Assembly: GCF_000313135.1 (NCBI RefSeq) | Contig: NW_004457396.1 | Location: 117,018 to 166,512 of the forward strand | Length of the DNA stretch: 49,495 nt | Direction: 5' to 3' | Source of the DNA: Acanthamoeba castellanii str. Neff | Taxonomy: Eukaryota; Discosea; Longamoebia; Acanthamoebidae | The notes under the pieces: model-generated | What the model was told of the DNA's origin: nothing | What the model saw: only the letters and a program-made list of their open reading frames with translations | The model's database searches: none | In this document: one piece after another, positions 13,525 to 23,554 of the stretch | Numbering within the stretch: the first letter of the stretch is position 1 | Layout: each line of letters opens with the position of its first letter | Program-made: the position numbers and the translations under genes

Positions 13525-15220
13525 ATGGCTTCTTCATCATCGTCTGCTGCACCTGCGGTATTGAAGCTGCACCAGTACGGCGCACGATGGGAGCTTCCGT
13601 CGTTCGATCCCTTCTGCCTCTCCGCTCAGGTAACCCCCCAAATTGCATTCATCGCGAAAACCGCAGATTAAATCTGACACTCGATTTTGCGTGGCCGCAG
13701 GCGTACATGCGGTTGGCCGGCGTCACGTTCGAGGAGGTGCCTTCTAACAATCCCGACGTGTCTCCCACCTGTGCGTCTCTCCGCTTTGTTGCTGTGTCGT
13801 GCACCGCGTGTTGGCGTTGCGCCATGTGTGGTGCCGCACTCGCTCGCGACTGTCACGGTCATCACTGATAGTCGTGGTGCTCGTCGTTCGCAGCGAACCT
13901 CCCTTTGGTACAGCTCGGCGATGACTACGTCGCCGGCACGAACGCCATCTTCACCTATGTGGGCAACAAGGTGCGACACCGCGTCAAAACGACTACGCAC
14001 TTACCTATCACAAAACACTCAGCGTGTGAGCTCACTGCGTTTTTCGATGTTTTTGGGCAGACTGGCAAGTCGCTCGACAGCGCGCTGAACGCCGAGCAGA
14101 AGGCCACGGCCGCAGCTTTCATCCACCTCATCGAGACCAAGCTCCACCCGACACTGGTGCGCTCTATGCCCTCCTTTCTATCACCGCGCGTGGAACTCAA
14201 CATGACTCGTGGTCGCAATGCGTCACCCTGTGCGTGCAGCTGTACAACTGGTGGGCCGAGAAGCAGAACATGGGCCAGACGTTGGTCCTCCCCCACTTCA
14301 ACTCCATGGTGTTTCCCTTGGGGTACGACGAACGAGTACCTCTTGTGCTCAACGTGTCGCTAAGGCAATGACCGCACACGCACACGCACGACACACATGA
14401 CACGCGCACGCACGCACGGACACACGACAGATATGTGCTGCCTCGGCTGAAGCAACGCAATGTTCAGTCGTACCTCTACACGCTTAATCTTACCCAAGAC
14501 GAAAAGGTGTGTGGTTCTTAAGCACACGTGCGCTGCGTTTGGTGTTTGCACACGTCTCTCGAGGCCAGAGCCTCTGGCAATGACCTCACCCGCACGCCTA
14601 TTGTGATCAGGTTTACAACGACGCCGAAGAGTGCTACGCGGCTCTCGCCGATTTCCTTGGAGACAAGCACTTCTTCTTTGGCGACAGGTACCACCATGGT
14701 CACCCGTGTGGCGATGACCTCTCATCCTATTTCTTGTTTATTAACGTTTTGTGATCATTAGCCTGAGCAGCCTCGACGCTGTGGCGTTCGGTCACTTGGC
14801 CATCCACCTGGTCGCACCTCAGTCACACAAGCTGCGATCGCGGCTGCTCCAGCACAAGAACCTCGAGGTAAGATCAACACTGTATCACCAACCTTCGTCC
14901 AGTCGTGCCGCCTATTCATAATCAAGTGTTTCTTCTTTTTGATGATGCCCAGGCCTTCTGCAAGCGAGTGATGACGCTCTACTTCGGCCAGGACTTCCCC
15001 GCCATCCCCGCACCACCACCCGCCACCGAAGACAAGGTTGGCATTTTCGCTTCTTGCCGATGCTGATGATAGCTGGTGTTTACCATTTTGTCTTGACGTC
15101 CAGGACCAGAAGCAGGAGATGAGCCAGCACAAGAAGACCGGGATGTACCTGCTCACTGGGGCCGGTCTCCTCATCCTCCTCCACTACCTCACCAAGCAGC
15201 ACCAGGCCGCGCATCAGTAG
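13525..15220 (+). CDS. metaxin-family outer mitochondrial membrane protein
   Basis: Metaxins work with the SAM complex in inserting beta-barrel proteins and in mitochondrial positioning. Exons from ATG 13525 give MASSSSSAAPAVLKLHQYGA, ELPSFDPFCLSAQ joined to AYMRLAGVTFEEVPSNNPD, LPLVQLGDDYVAGTNAIFTY (thioredoxin/GST-N-like fold), FIHLIETKLHPTL, LYNWWAEKQNM, VLPRLKQRNVQSYLYTLN, EECYAALADFLGDKHFFFGD and LSSLDAVAFGHLAIHLVAPQ (GST-C-like fold, metaxin style). The C-terminus carries a tail anchor, GMYLLTGAGLLILLHYLT, then KQHQAAHQ and TAG at 15218-15220. About 300 residues, normal for the family. It is divergent from Sen2 across a very short AT-rich promoter. I cannot decide between metaxin-1 and -2. 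Confidence 0.88.
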
Positions 15221-16005
15221 GAGCTCGAGCTGTCGGCCACAACAAAGTCTTCAAGGCTTGTTGCACGGCCCAAAGGCTGGTCGCCTGGAACAGCAACCTG
15301 GCAGACAGAGCGCGGGCACAACATCGAAATTTCATTGGGTTTTCGCGCGATTTCTGTGTTTAGCCAATCAAAGGTTAGGGTGAGCAGAGGAAATGGGTTT
15401 CTTTCCATTTTCTCTGTTAATGGTCGGGTCTGTTTTCGTGCGTCTGGGTAACAAAGTTGGGGCGACAGCACGTGACCGCGGGAAGAGGCGAGTTGGTTCG
15501 TCCTGGTGGCAAACAAACGCACGCGTGAAGGGAGACGCCTCGCGTTCCCAGACCACCACCGGCTGCGCGCACTCGAGTAGCTGTTGTGGTGTCACAACTC
15601 TTCTGCCCTTCTCGTTCCCTCCCCTTCTCTGTGGCGCCACAGACCACCAGCTCTGCCCCCTCTCTGGGCTGCCTGGCGCGGTACAACTGAGCGCGGCTCT
15701 GGCCTCAGACGCGCATTCCCTCTTCTGCTCTCCTCGATACCCGCAGAGGCTCAAGCCGCTGAGCCTCGGTCAACCCTTGTGTGCAAAGAAAAACAAACAC
15801 ACGCAGAAAGCGAACCGGCTCACTACCCTCACATCAACCAGCAAGCCAACAGCCATTATCATATTTATTTTAGGTTCTCAGGTGGTTGTGCCTAAACCGG
15901 AACGAGGAGGCCTCAACCAACGTCCTTCAACATCATCTTCTTTCTTTTTCTTTCTTCTTCTACCGCGAACGAACGAGCAGCTGTCCCCCCTCTCCACCAT
16001 CTCCA
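15221..16005 (+). other. intergenic region and likely leader of the GATA gene
   Basis: No credible gene. It contains a CCAAT element in forward sense (AGCCAATCAAAG near 15360) and CT-rich tracts (15930-15965) ahead of the GATA-gene start at 16006. An in-frame upstream ATG at 15886 would extend that protein by 40 residues; the Ser/Phe-rich extension looks like leader rather than protein. Confidence 0.55.
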
Positions 16006-19000
16006 ATGGAGCTGCAGCCGCAGCAGCCTCAGCCGCCACCACAACCCACCCAGCCGCCACAGCCCTCCACCCAGCCGCCTCAACCTCGCCACCACAACCA
16101 GTACAATCGATACACGCCACCAGCCCACATGCGCGACTGCGTTGTGGGCGACGAGTTCGGTTGTGACGCGGACGACTATGACCAACAGCCCCACGACCAC
16201 GACCACCATCTTCATCCTCACCACCGCGACGACTTTGGGCACCACCATTATCCTCCTCAGCCCCACTACTACCCTGGCAACAACAACAACGGTCGCGGCG
16301 ACTTGTACAACTTGCCCGGGGCGGCCATGTTGGGCAACCTTGGCATGGCCGCGCCCATGACTACGCCGTCAGTGCCTCCACCCATCCAGCTGCTGCCCTC
16401 GCCGCCCCTCTTCTTTCGTCGCTCATCCTCGTCGCCCTCCCTCTCGTCGCCCCCTTCTTCTACTTCTTTCGCCACCAACCCCTCCTCTGCGCCTTTCCCG
16501 CCATCTTCTTCATCTTCGTTTTCGAGCCTGCCTCCACCTTCCTTCGATCTGCACGCCACCTATCCCTCCCACTACTACCAGCACCACCATCCTTCTCAAC
16601 ATCCTCATCCCCATTCTCAACATCCTCAGCCTCATCCTCATCATAATCATCATCTTCCGACCCAGCACTACGCGCCGCCCACGCCGCTCGACCAGCCCTA
16701 TGCCTCTCCCTTCCTCGGCAACCCCATGCCGTCACCGTCGCCCTCGCCCGCCAACGCCTACGCGTGGCTGCCCTCGTCCTCCTCGCTGCCCTCCTTCCCG
16801 ATCCCCTCGTCCCCGCTCGCCGTCGGCCAGGCAGCTGCTCACCCCGGCACCCGACGAGCCTCCGCCCCGCTGCCCTCCTCGTCGTCGTCGGCGGCGTCGG
16901 CGTCGTCTCCCTTCGGCGCGGCCGCCGGGGCCGTCGCCAGCCCGCTGCAGCCCCCGCCATCGCCGTCTCACTCGCCGTCGCCGTCGCCTGCGCAGTCGCC
17001 CGCCACAGCGACCCAGCCCTACTACCAGCACTACTACCAGGGCGGCGGCGGCAATAGCGGCGACCACCACCAGCGCGCGCCGTCGCCCACGGCTGGCGGC
17101 GGTCATGGGCAGCAGCACCGCCAGCCGATCCCCACGGCCTACGGCGCCGCCAGCATGGGCGGAATGATGGGCGGCGGCGGCCTGCGTGGCGGGTGTCCTC
17201 CACCACCGGCGACATATGGCTATCCGCCGACGCCGCCCGTCGTGGGCCTGACCTCGCCTCTACAGTCGCCCGTCGCCGCGCCCGTCGCTACGCCGCCGCC
17301 AGCGTCGGCCACGTCGGGGTCGGGGTCGATGTCATCGCCTCAGTCGCACTCGTCACCCAAGCTCGCGCCGAAGCAGCCCAGCACGGCGACAGCGACGGCT
17401 GCGACAACGACAACGGCGGAACAGGCGAACTCGCCGGCGTCGGTGGCGCGCTCGTCCCGATCGTTCCTCTCCGCCGCCCTCGCGCGACGCGTGAAGCGGG
17501 AGAAGAAGTGTGACACCCCGCCGCAGTCGCCATCGTCCGTGTTGGCGGCATCGGCTTCGGTGTCGACCTCAACTTCGACATCGTCGCCATCGTCATCGTC
17601 GTCGTCATCAACCTCTTCGTCGTCTTCTTCGTCGGCGTCAGCAGCCGCAGACGATCGAGCGCAACACCAGGGATCGATGGCGGCCATGCCCAGCGCAGGC
17701 GCCGCGCGGATCAAGCAGGAGCACCAGCACCAGCAGCAGGAGGACCACCACGACGGTAACGGCTGCATGGAGGGCGGCGGCGGCGAGGAGGACGGCGACC
17801 CGGACCCCAGCGACCCGGTACCGCCCACCGCTAACACCACCAGCTCCCCCTAAGCACCCCAACCAGCTCCCTGGCAGCGCGGGCTTCCGGCAGCTTTCCC
17901 CTTTTGCGGACGTGTTGCAGGGCACGCAAATTTTTTTTAAATGATGATGAGCAACGCGACACGTGCAGAGTGGCTCACCTCTCTCTCTCTTGCTTCTTGT
18001 TGGTGTCTTGTGGTGGAAAACGTGTTGCAGCATGGCACGAAGCGCAAGTACACGTTTAAGTACCACATGTCCCTCTCGCCCGACATGCAGAGCTACGTCA
18101 CCGGCGCCGAGCCCCAGAAGGTACATACACACGCACACGCACACGCACACACACCGCACGCGCGCACCACCGCACACGCACACGCACGAGAGCAAACGCG
18201 TACTGGGTGTGGTCGACTGACCTACGAAATTCGAAATTGCGCCCAGAAGAGGACGCGCTCGCGAGCGGCTGGCCGAACGTGCCAGAGCTGCGGGACGGCG
18301 ACCACTCCCGAATGGCGCATGGGTCCCAACGGCAAAGGCACCCTCTGCAATGCGTACGTCTTCCCTCCGATTCGCCCAAGAACGCACTGGCCCTGACTAC
18401 GTGTCGTTGGTCGTGTCGTGTGTTGTGCCGTATCGTGTCGTGTGTGCTGTGTATCAGATGCGGACTGCGGTATCGGAAGAACAAGCCCGCGGTGCTGTCG
18501 AACATCGCGCAACGCAACGCGACGTTGGCCTCCGGAGGCTCCTCGTCGTCGCCGTCGACGACATCGGCCTCTCCGCCCGCGCCGACGTCGACCTCGTCCT
18601 CGTCGTCCTCCTCTTCTCCATCTTCCGCTTCGTCGGGCTTCGCCGGCAACGCGCCAATCAAGCCGGCCATGTCGTACGGGTCTTCGTCCTCCTTCGCGCC
18701 CTTCGTGCCTCCGGGCTGCCCGCCCATCCTGCCCGCACCGTCACCATCGTCGTCGTCGTCGTCAAGCGGTGGCGGCCCGATGGGCGCCTCGGCTTACGCC
18801 ACGCCGCCGCACCACCACCACCACCAACAGCAGCAGCCGACGCCGCGCAAGAGCCTCACGATTGCGCCCATCTATCCGTCGGCCTACCGCCCACACGGCC
18901 CGGCGATGCCCAACCACGGCCACGGCCACCAGCCGGGCGCAACGTACCTGGCCTCGCCCCTCGGCCCGGGCGGCATGCCTCCGCAGCCGCTTCAGCCGCC

Positions 19001-19121
19001 TCTGCCCCAGCCGCTCCCGCCGCCACACCACCAGCAGCACCCGCACCCACACCACCAGCAGCAACACCACCAGCAGCAGCAGCAACACGTCATCAAGGAG
19101 GACCACAAGGCCAGGCCGTGA
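16006..19121 (+). CDS. GATA-type zinc-finger protein with long low-complexity regions
   Basis: Putative transcription factor. A large first exon (16006 to about 17817) encodes a Pro/His/Ser-rich region (LQPQQPQPPPQPTQPPQP, HDHDHHLHPHHRDDFGHHHY). Then exons near 18030-18120 (HGTKRKYTFKYHMSLSPDMQ) and 18240-18350 plus 18458 on give one GATA finger: CQSCGTATTPEWRMGPNGKG then TLCNACGLRYRKNKPAVL. The finger is C-X2-C-X18-C-X2-C, the 18-residue loop form common in plants. A basic stretch KKRTRSRAAGRT precedes it. The C-terminal exon is Ser/Pro then His/Gln-rich and ends VIKEDHKARP. Three sumoylation-type sites are visible: VKRE, IKQE and IKED. A small extra exon near 17855-17925 (NQLPGSAGFRQLSPFADVLQ) may be included; splicing there is unclear. 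Confidence 0.87.
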
Positions 19122-19495
19122 CCGCCAGCCAGATAGTTCGAGGTGTACGTGTGCACCCCACAGTGAGTGTACGAGAGAGCAAGTTGGTTAGTGGGCACCA
19201 AGAGTTCGGTTCTTCTTCGCCATCTTTGCCACTTATTTGTTTGTTATTATTTGTTATTTCTTTCATTTTAATGTACATTTTAAGCAGAATAATTACGCTG
19301 TCGACAGCTTCGTTATTTTTACCAGACCACTGCACGGGCCTCACTTCTTCTCCGCGCACGAGAGACAGAGAGAAGGATACCACGATCGGCATCGACCTTC
19401 CCCTTCCCTCGTCCAGCCCCACATCTCTGCACTCACTCCTCCGCTGAGCCCTAAAGGTTTTGTTTTTACAAATTTCTACGCGAAATCATCAAACG
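19122..19495 (+). other. intergenic region and likely leader of the decarboxylase gene
   Basis: AT-rich at 19225-19320 and CT-rich after 19390. A short open frame of 58 codons starts at an ATG near 19274 and ends at 19447, ahead of the decarboxylase ATG at 19496. Decarboxylase mRNAs in other eukaryotes often carry upstream frames, but nothing here resembles the known ones. Confidence 0.5.
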
Positions 19496-21520
19496 ATGGG
19501 AGATTCTTTCGATTGCGTGACGGATGACGACGGCCACCCCTACTTCGAGGGACCCGAGAAGCTCCTGGAGGTGTGGTTCAAGCCGGCGGCTTCGCTCGAT
19601 GGCTCCTCGTCGTCGGTGACCACGAGGGGACCCGATGCCACCAAGCCGGACAGCCGATGGGGCCTCCGCACGGTCGATAGGAAGGTGTGGGAGGAGATGC
19701 TTGACCTCGTCCACTGCCAGATCCTCAACAGCGTGTCCAACGACTACCTCGATTCCTTCGTCCTCAGGTCCGAACAACCCCCATCTTAATTCATCTTAAT
19801 TTTTACGCGATTTTTGTAGCACGTGCGATTAGGCCAAATGTGAACCAGATGTTCCATTCTTGTTTTCTCTTCATCTTGTGATCTTGAGATTTGGAGGTGG
19901 CTGCTCACCACTGCTTCATAATCTATGGCACCCACAGCGAGAGCAGCATGTTCGTGTGGAACACCAAGCTCATTCTCAAGACCTGCGGCACGACCACCCT
20001 GCTGCTCGCTCTGGACCGGCTGATCGAAATCGCCAAGGTTCACAATCACATCACTCTCCACCTTATCAAATCAATCGATCGCATCTTTCCCCCCATTTAT
20101 GTCCGCAGCGCAGCTGATTACAATAATCATCCATCTTTGCTCAACGTGGGTGGTCTGATGAACGTTCGTCATCTGTGGTGCACCACAGAGTGTTGGCCTG
20201 CCCGAGATCGAGAACCTGTTCTTCTCGCGACGAAACTTCTCCCAGCCGGAGCGTCAGCTCGGCCCGCACAAGAACTTTGCCGACGAGGTCAAGGTCCTCG
20301 ACCAGCACTGCGACGGTTCGTGTGTGGCACACATGACCACCACCTTGCACCCCCTGACCGTAAAGCTGTACAACCAAGTGATCGTCTTCTTCTTCTCTTT
20401 TCCACTACAGATGGCTCCGCCTACGTGCTGGGCAAGCTCAACGGCGAGCACTGGTATCTGTACATGACCGAAAAGCCCGAGAAGAAGTACGGACGTTTGT
20501 TACCATTGGCTCTTGGCTGTGGTTGTGGTCGCATATGATTGGTTTTTGGGCTGACCAATCATCTTTCATTATTTTATAAAAACAGGGAGGGCCTCGCTCC
20601 CGATGCCACGCTGGAGATCCTCATGAGCGACCTCGATCAGGAGGCCATGAAGCCCTTCTACAAGCAGCACTCGACCGACTCCCGAGCCGCTTCCGTCGTA
20701 CGCACACACACGACACACACGACACACACGACACACACGACACACCACGACACACCACGACACACCACGACACACACGACACACCACGACACACGGGGCA
20801 CTCACGCCTCGGTCGGTGCGTGCGTGCGTGCATGTGTGCAGAACTCGGGCATCGCCAACCTGTTCCCGGAGGCGCAGCTGGACGACTTCCTGTTCGATCC
20901 GCTGGGCTACAGCGTGAACGGCATCCTCGACGGCGGCTACTTCACGATCCACGTCACCCCGCAGTCGTCGTGCTCCTACGCCTCGTTCGAGACCAACATC
21001 CTCCTCCCCTCCTACACCGAGCTCATCGAGAAGGTGGTCAACGTGTTCAAGCCCGGCCGCGCCACCATCTCTGTCTTCTCCAACGACCCCGTCACCTCCA
21101 TCCACTCTCGGTAGGCACCGCACACGCACACACGCACACACCTCACCGCACGCACCGCACACACGCGCAGCACTGGTCAGTATCATTTGAATTGATGTGG
21201 TGGTGTCACTTAGCCCGACGTCGCTTCTCTCCTCGTGTGCGCTGCCACGACCACCAACGCACAACAACAACCTCAACAGCATGGAGGGCTGGGACCTGGA
21301 GGGCTACGAGAAGCAGGAGAAGACGTTCTACCAGTTCGAGGTCTACAACCTCTCCTTCATGAGCCAGGTCAAGTCCGACCGAAAAGCCGCCCAGAAGCAG
21401 CTCAGTACGCAGACTTGCGCTTTACTTTCGTGTGGCGTGCGCGTGTGTCGTGTCGTGTCGTGTCGTGTCTGACACGTTGTTTGTGCGAACTTCACAGCGA
21501 GCAAGCCGACCGAGTTGTAA
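19496..21520 (+). CDS. AMD1: S-adenosylmethionine decarboxylase proenzyme
   Basis: Makes decarboxylated AdoMet for spermidine and spermine synthesis. Exon 1 (ATG 19496) gives PYFEGPEKLLEVWFK, with the two conserved Glu residues. The self-cleavage site LSESSMFVWNTK is built across an intron: the Ser before Glu-Ser is split between exons at about 19768 and 19939. Later come the active-site Cys in LKTCGTTTLLLALDRL, LFFSRRNFSQPERQLGPHKN, GEHWYLYMTEKPEKKYG, YSVNGILDGGYFTIHVTP (Ser and His of proenzyme processing), SYASFETNILLPSYTELIEK and NVFKPGRATISVF. It ends KQLTSKPTEL with TAA at 21518-21520. All key residues are present, so it should process and work normally. Introns carry CGACACA satellites (20700-20795). 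Confidence 0.95.
20700..20795. repeat. mixed CGACACACA / CGACACAC satellite in an intron
   Basis: A tandem array with units of 8 and 9 bases mixed, within an intron of the AdoMet decarboxylase gene. Unit length changes inside a single array. Confidence 0.8.
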
Positions 21521-21736
21521 AGAGCAGCAAGCAGAAGCGTGAGGAGGAGGAGGAGGAATGTGATCGAGTTAGCTTCGGCTTTTGGGAGGAGGAACGGGCA
21601 GCGGTTACGTCTCCCTCTCAAAAGAGGGCTTCCTTTAGATTTTTGTTTTTCATTTTTGTGTGTCGTCGCGGCACTTTCAAGCTCGATCGAAGAGTTCCAA
21701 CCACAGCACTACCCACCACCTCCGCATTGCTCGGCA

Positions 21737-23441
21737 CTACCTCCGCCGGGTGCCACCGTATCCTGTGTCGCACACGCGCGCACACACACACGCACGCACA
21801 CGCACACGCACACACACACAACACTCGTTTAGACTGGGTGGGCCGGCTACGCGATGATGGTGGGCAGGGAATACCTGAAGAAGTGGAGCTGCCGCCGCCG
21901 AAGCCCGATGAAGAGGAGGAAGAAGACCCAAAGCCGCCCGAGTAGCCGGAGCGGTAGCTCGGGGCGCCGTAGCCACCTCCGTAGCCGTAGCCGTAGTTGG
22001 TGGGCGCGTAGGGCCGCCTGTTGAACAGATAGCCCATCTGGTCGCGGCCGGCCAACAACCACAACAAACAACCAAGTCAGGACCCTCGGAGGGGCGCACA
22101 AGAGAAGAACGTGTGGGGGGGAAGACGCACGAGGCCGCCAGTCGCCATGCCGGACCAGAAGCCCGGGCCGCCGCCGGCGCCGCCGAGACCCGCGCCAGGG
22201 GTGCCGCCGCATCCCGGACCGTAGCCATAACCGCCGCCGCCGCCGCCGCCGCCGCCGTAGGGAGCGCCACCACCGCCATAGGGAGCGCCACCGCCTCCGC
22301 CGTAGGGAGCACCGCCACCGCCATAGCCAGTCGCTGCTGGCCTATCGGTGCATCACACAGAGGAAAGTGTGAGCGTGTCGTGTCGTGTCGTGTCGTGTCG
22401 TGTGCGGTGAGTGGGCCACGTCTCACCTGGTAAACATCGAATAGCCCACCCAGAGGACGATGCCGATGATGAAGAGCCAGGCCAGGCTGCTGCCCGACGA
22501 TGAGGCCTCCCTGTCCTGACCGTAGCCCGCGCTGCCGTGGTACCGGCTGGGAGCGGATCGTCAGCTCTCTGGTACGAAAATGAAGACGAAAACGAAGACG
22601 AAGACGAGGCTGCGGGGAGGGGGAGTACCTTCCGCTGCGGCGCTCCACGCTGTACTCGAGTCCGCAGCTGCCCTTGAGGATGTAGGGGTCGTCGGGGTAG
22701 TCGTACCCCTCGCACACCACTTCAATGCGGCCCATCTTGTAGTCCCTGCGCACATGCCCACGTTCAGGCATTGAGCACACGACACGACACGACACGACAC
22801 ACGACACACGACACGACACAACCACACACGACACACGACACACAGGACACACGTGCGCGCGCAAACGACACGACACACGACACGTACCCCTCAAACTCTG
22901 CGTCGCACTTCCACTGAGGCTCTGCACGGTGAGGAGTTGCGGGTGAGGCGCTCCATCAAAGGAGAAGGAGAAGGAGGAGAAGAAGAAGGAGGAGGAGGAG
23001 CGAACCCATGGCGTTGTAGCCGGTGACGGTGCACTGCACTACGTCGGGTTCGTAGGGACAGTAGCCGACACACTGCAACTGTGATCACACGGGCGCGTTA
23101 AGGATCACACACGACACACACGACACACGTAAGAAGAGAGGGCGCTGGCGAACCTGGGGCACGGGGGAGGAACGCCGGCCGGTGGTCATCTCGCCCTTGC
23201 GGAGGGTGAGTGCCGTCACGTCCTTCATGAGCACCTTCTCGTGCTTCGTAGTGCCGAAAAAATCCTGCGTCGGCGCCAACCAGATGGACGATGGTAGTGG
23301 ATGAGTTTTTGTGCGAAGATGGAAAAAATCTAAATGGCCTGAAAGATGTGCATCAAAGGAGAAAAAAAGAGTGCGTACCCCCGCGGCACATGCCACAACT
23401 GTGCACACCACGACTAGAAGAAGCAAGCCAGATGCTTTCAT
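21737..23441 (-). CDS. SARAF: SARAF-like store-operated calcium entry regulator
   Basis: SARAF is an ER membrane protein that slows store-operated calcium entry by acting on STIM. Start at 23441 with a signal peptide (MKASGLLLLVVVCTVVACAA). The luminal domain gives VLMKDVTALTLRKGEMTTGR, RRSSPVPQ joined to LQCVGYCPYEPDVVQC, and MGRIEVVCEGYDYPDDPYIL with KGSCGLEYSVERR, all hallmarks of the family. One transmembrane helix follows (SLAWLFIIGIVLWVGYSMF). The cytoplasmic tail is Gly/Tyr/Pro-rich, then GPGFWSGMATGG, MGYLFNRRPYAPTNYGYG and a Ser/Gly run. A last tiny exon adds the C-terminus GYGGTRRR (TAG at 21737-21739), as I recall it from animal SARAF. Introns have CGACACGACAC satellites. Homology is very likely; whether a STIM-like partner exists here is not known. 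Confidence 0.9.
22775..22885. repeat. CGACA / CGACACA satellite in an intron
   Basis: An irregular array of 5- and 7-base CGACA-type units in an intron of the SARAF-like gene, with GTGCGCGCG interruptions. Confidence 0.75.
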
Positions 23442-23554
23442 CTTGCTCCTCGTCCGTTTCTCTGGCACTTCGGCTATGACGTCACGTATTATTATTTGTT
23501 GCATTTTTGTATTTTTTGTTTGCCACGTCAGCAGTCCCAAAGGGCAGGCTGTGG

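Noticed and set aside
16460..17215. Arg-rich long frames on both strands inside the GATA gene
   Set aside because: Shadows of Ser/Pro-rich coding sequence with repeated CGTCG and CTCGTC codons.
19270..19447. Upstream open frame of 58 codons before the AdoMet decarboxylase gene
   Set aside because: It does not resemble known regulatory upstream peptides of this enzyme family, and it is unknown whether the leader includes it.
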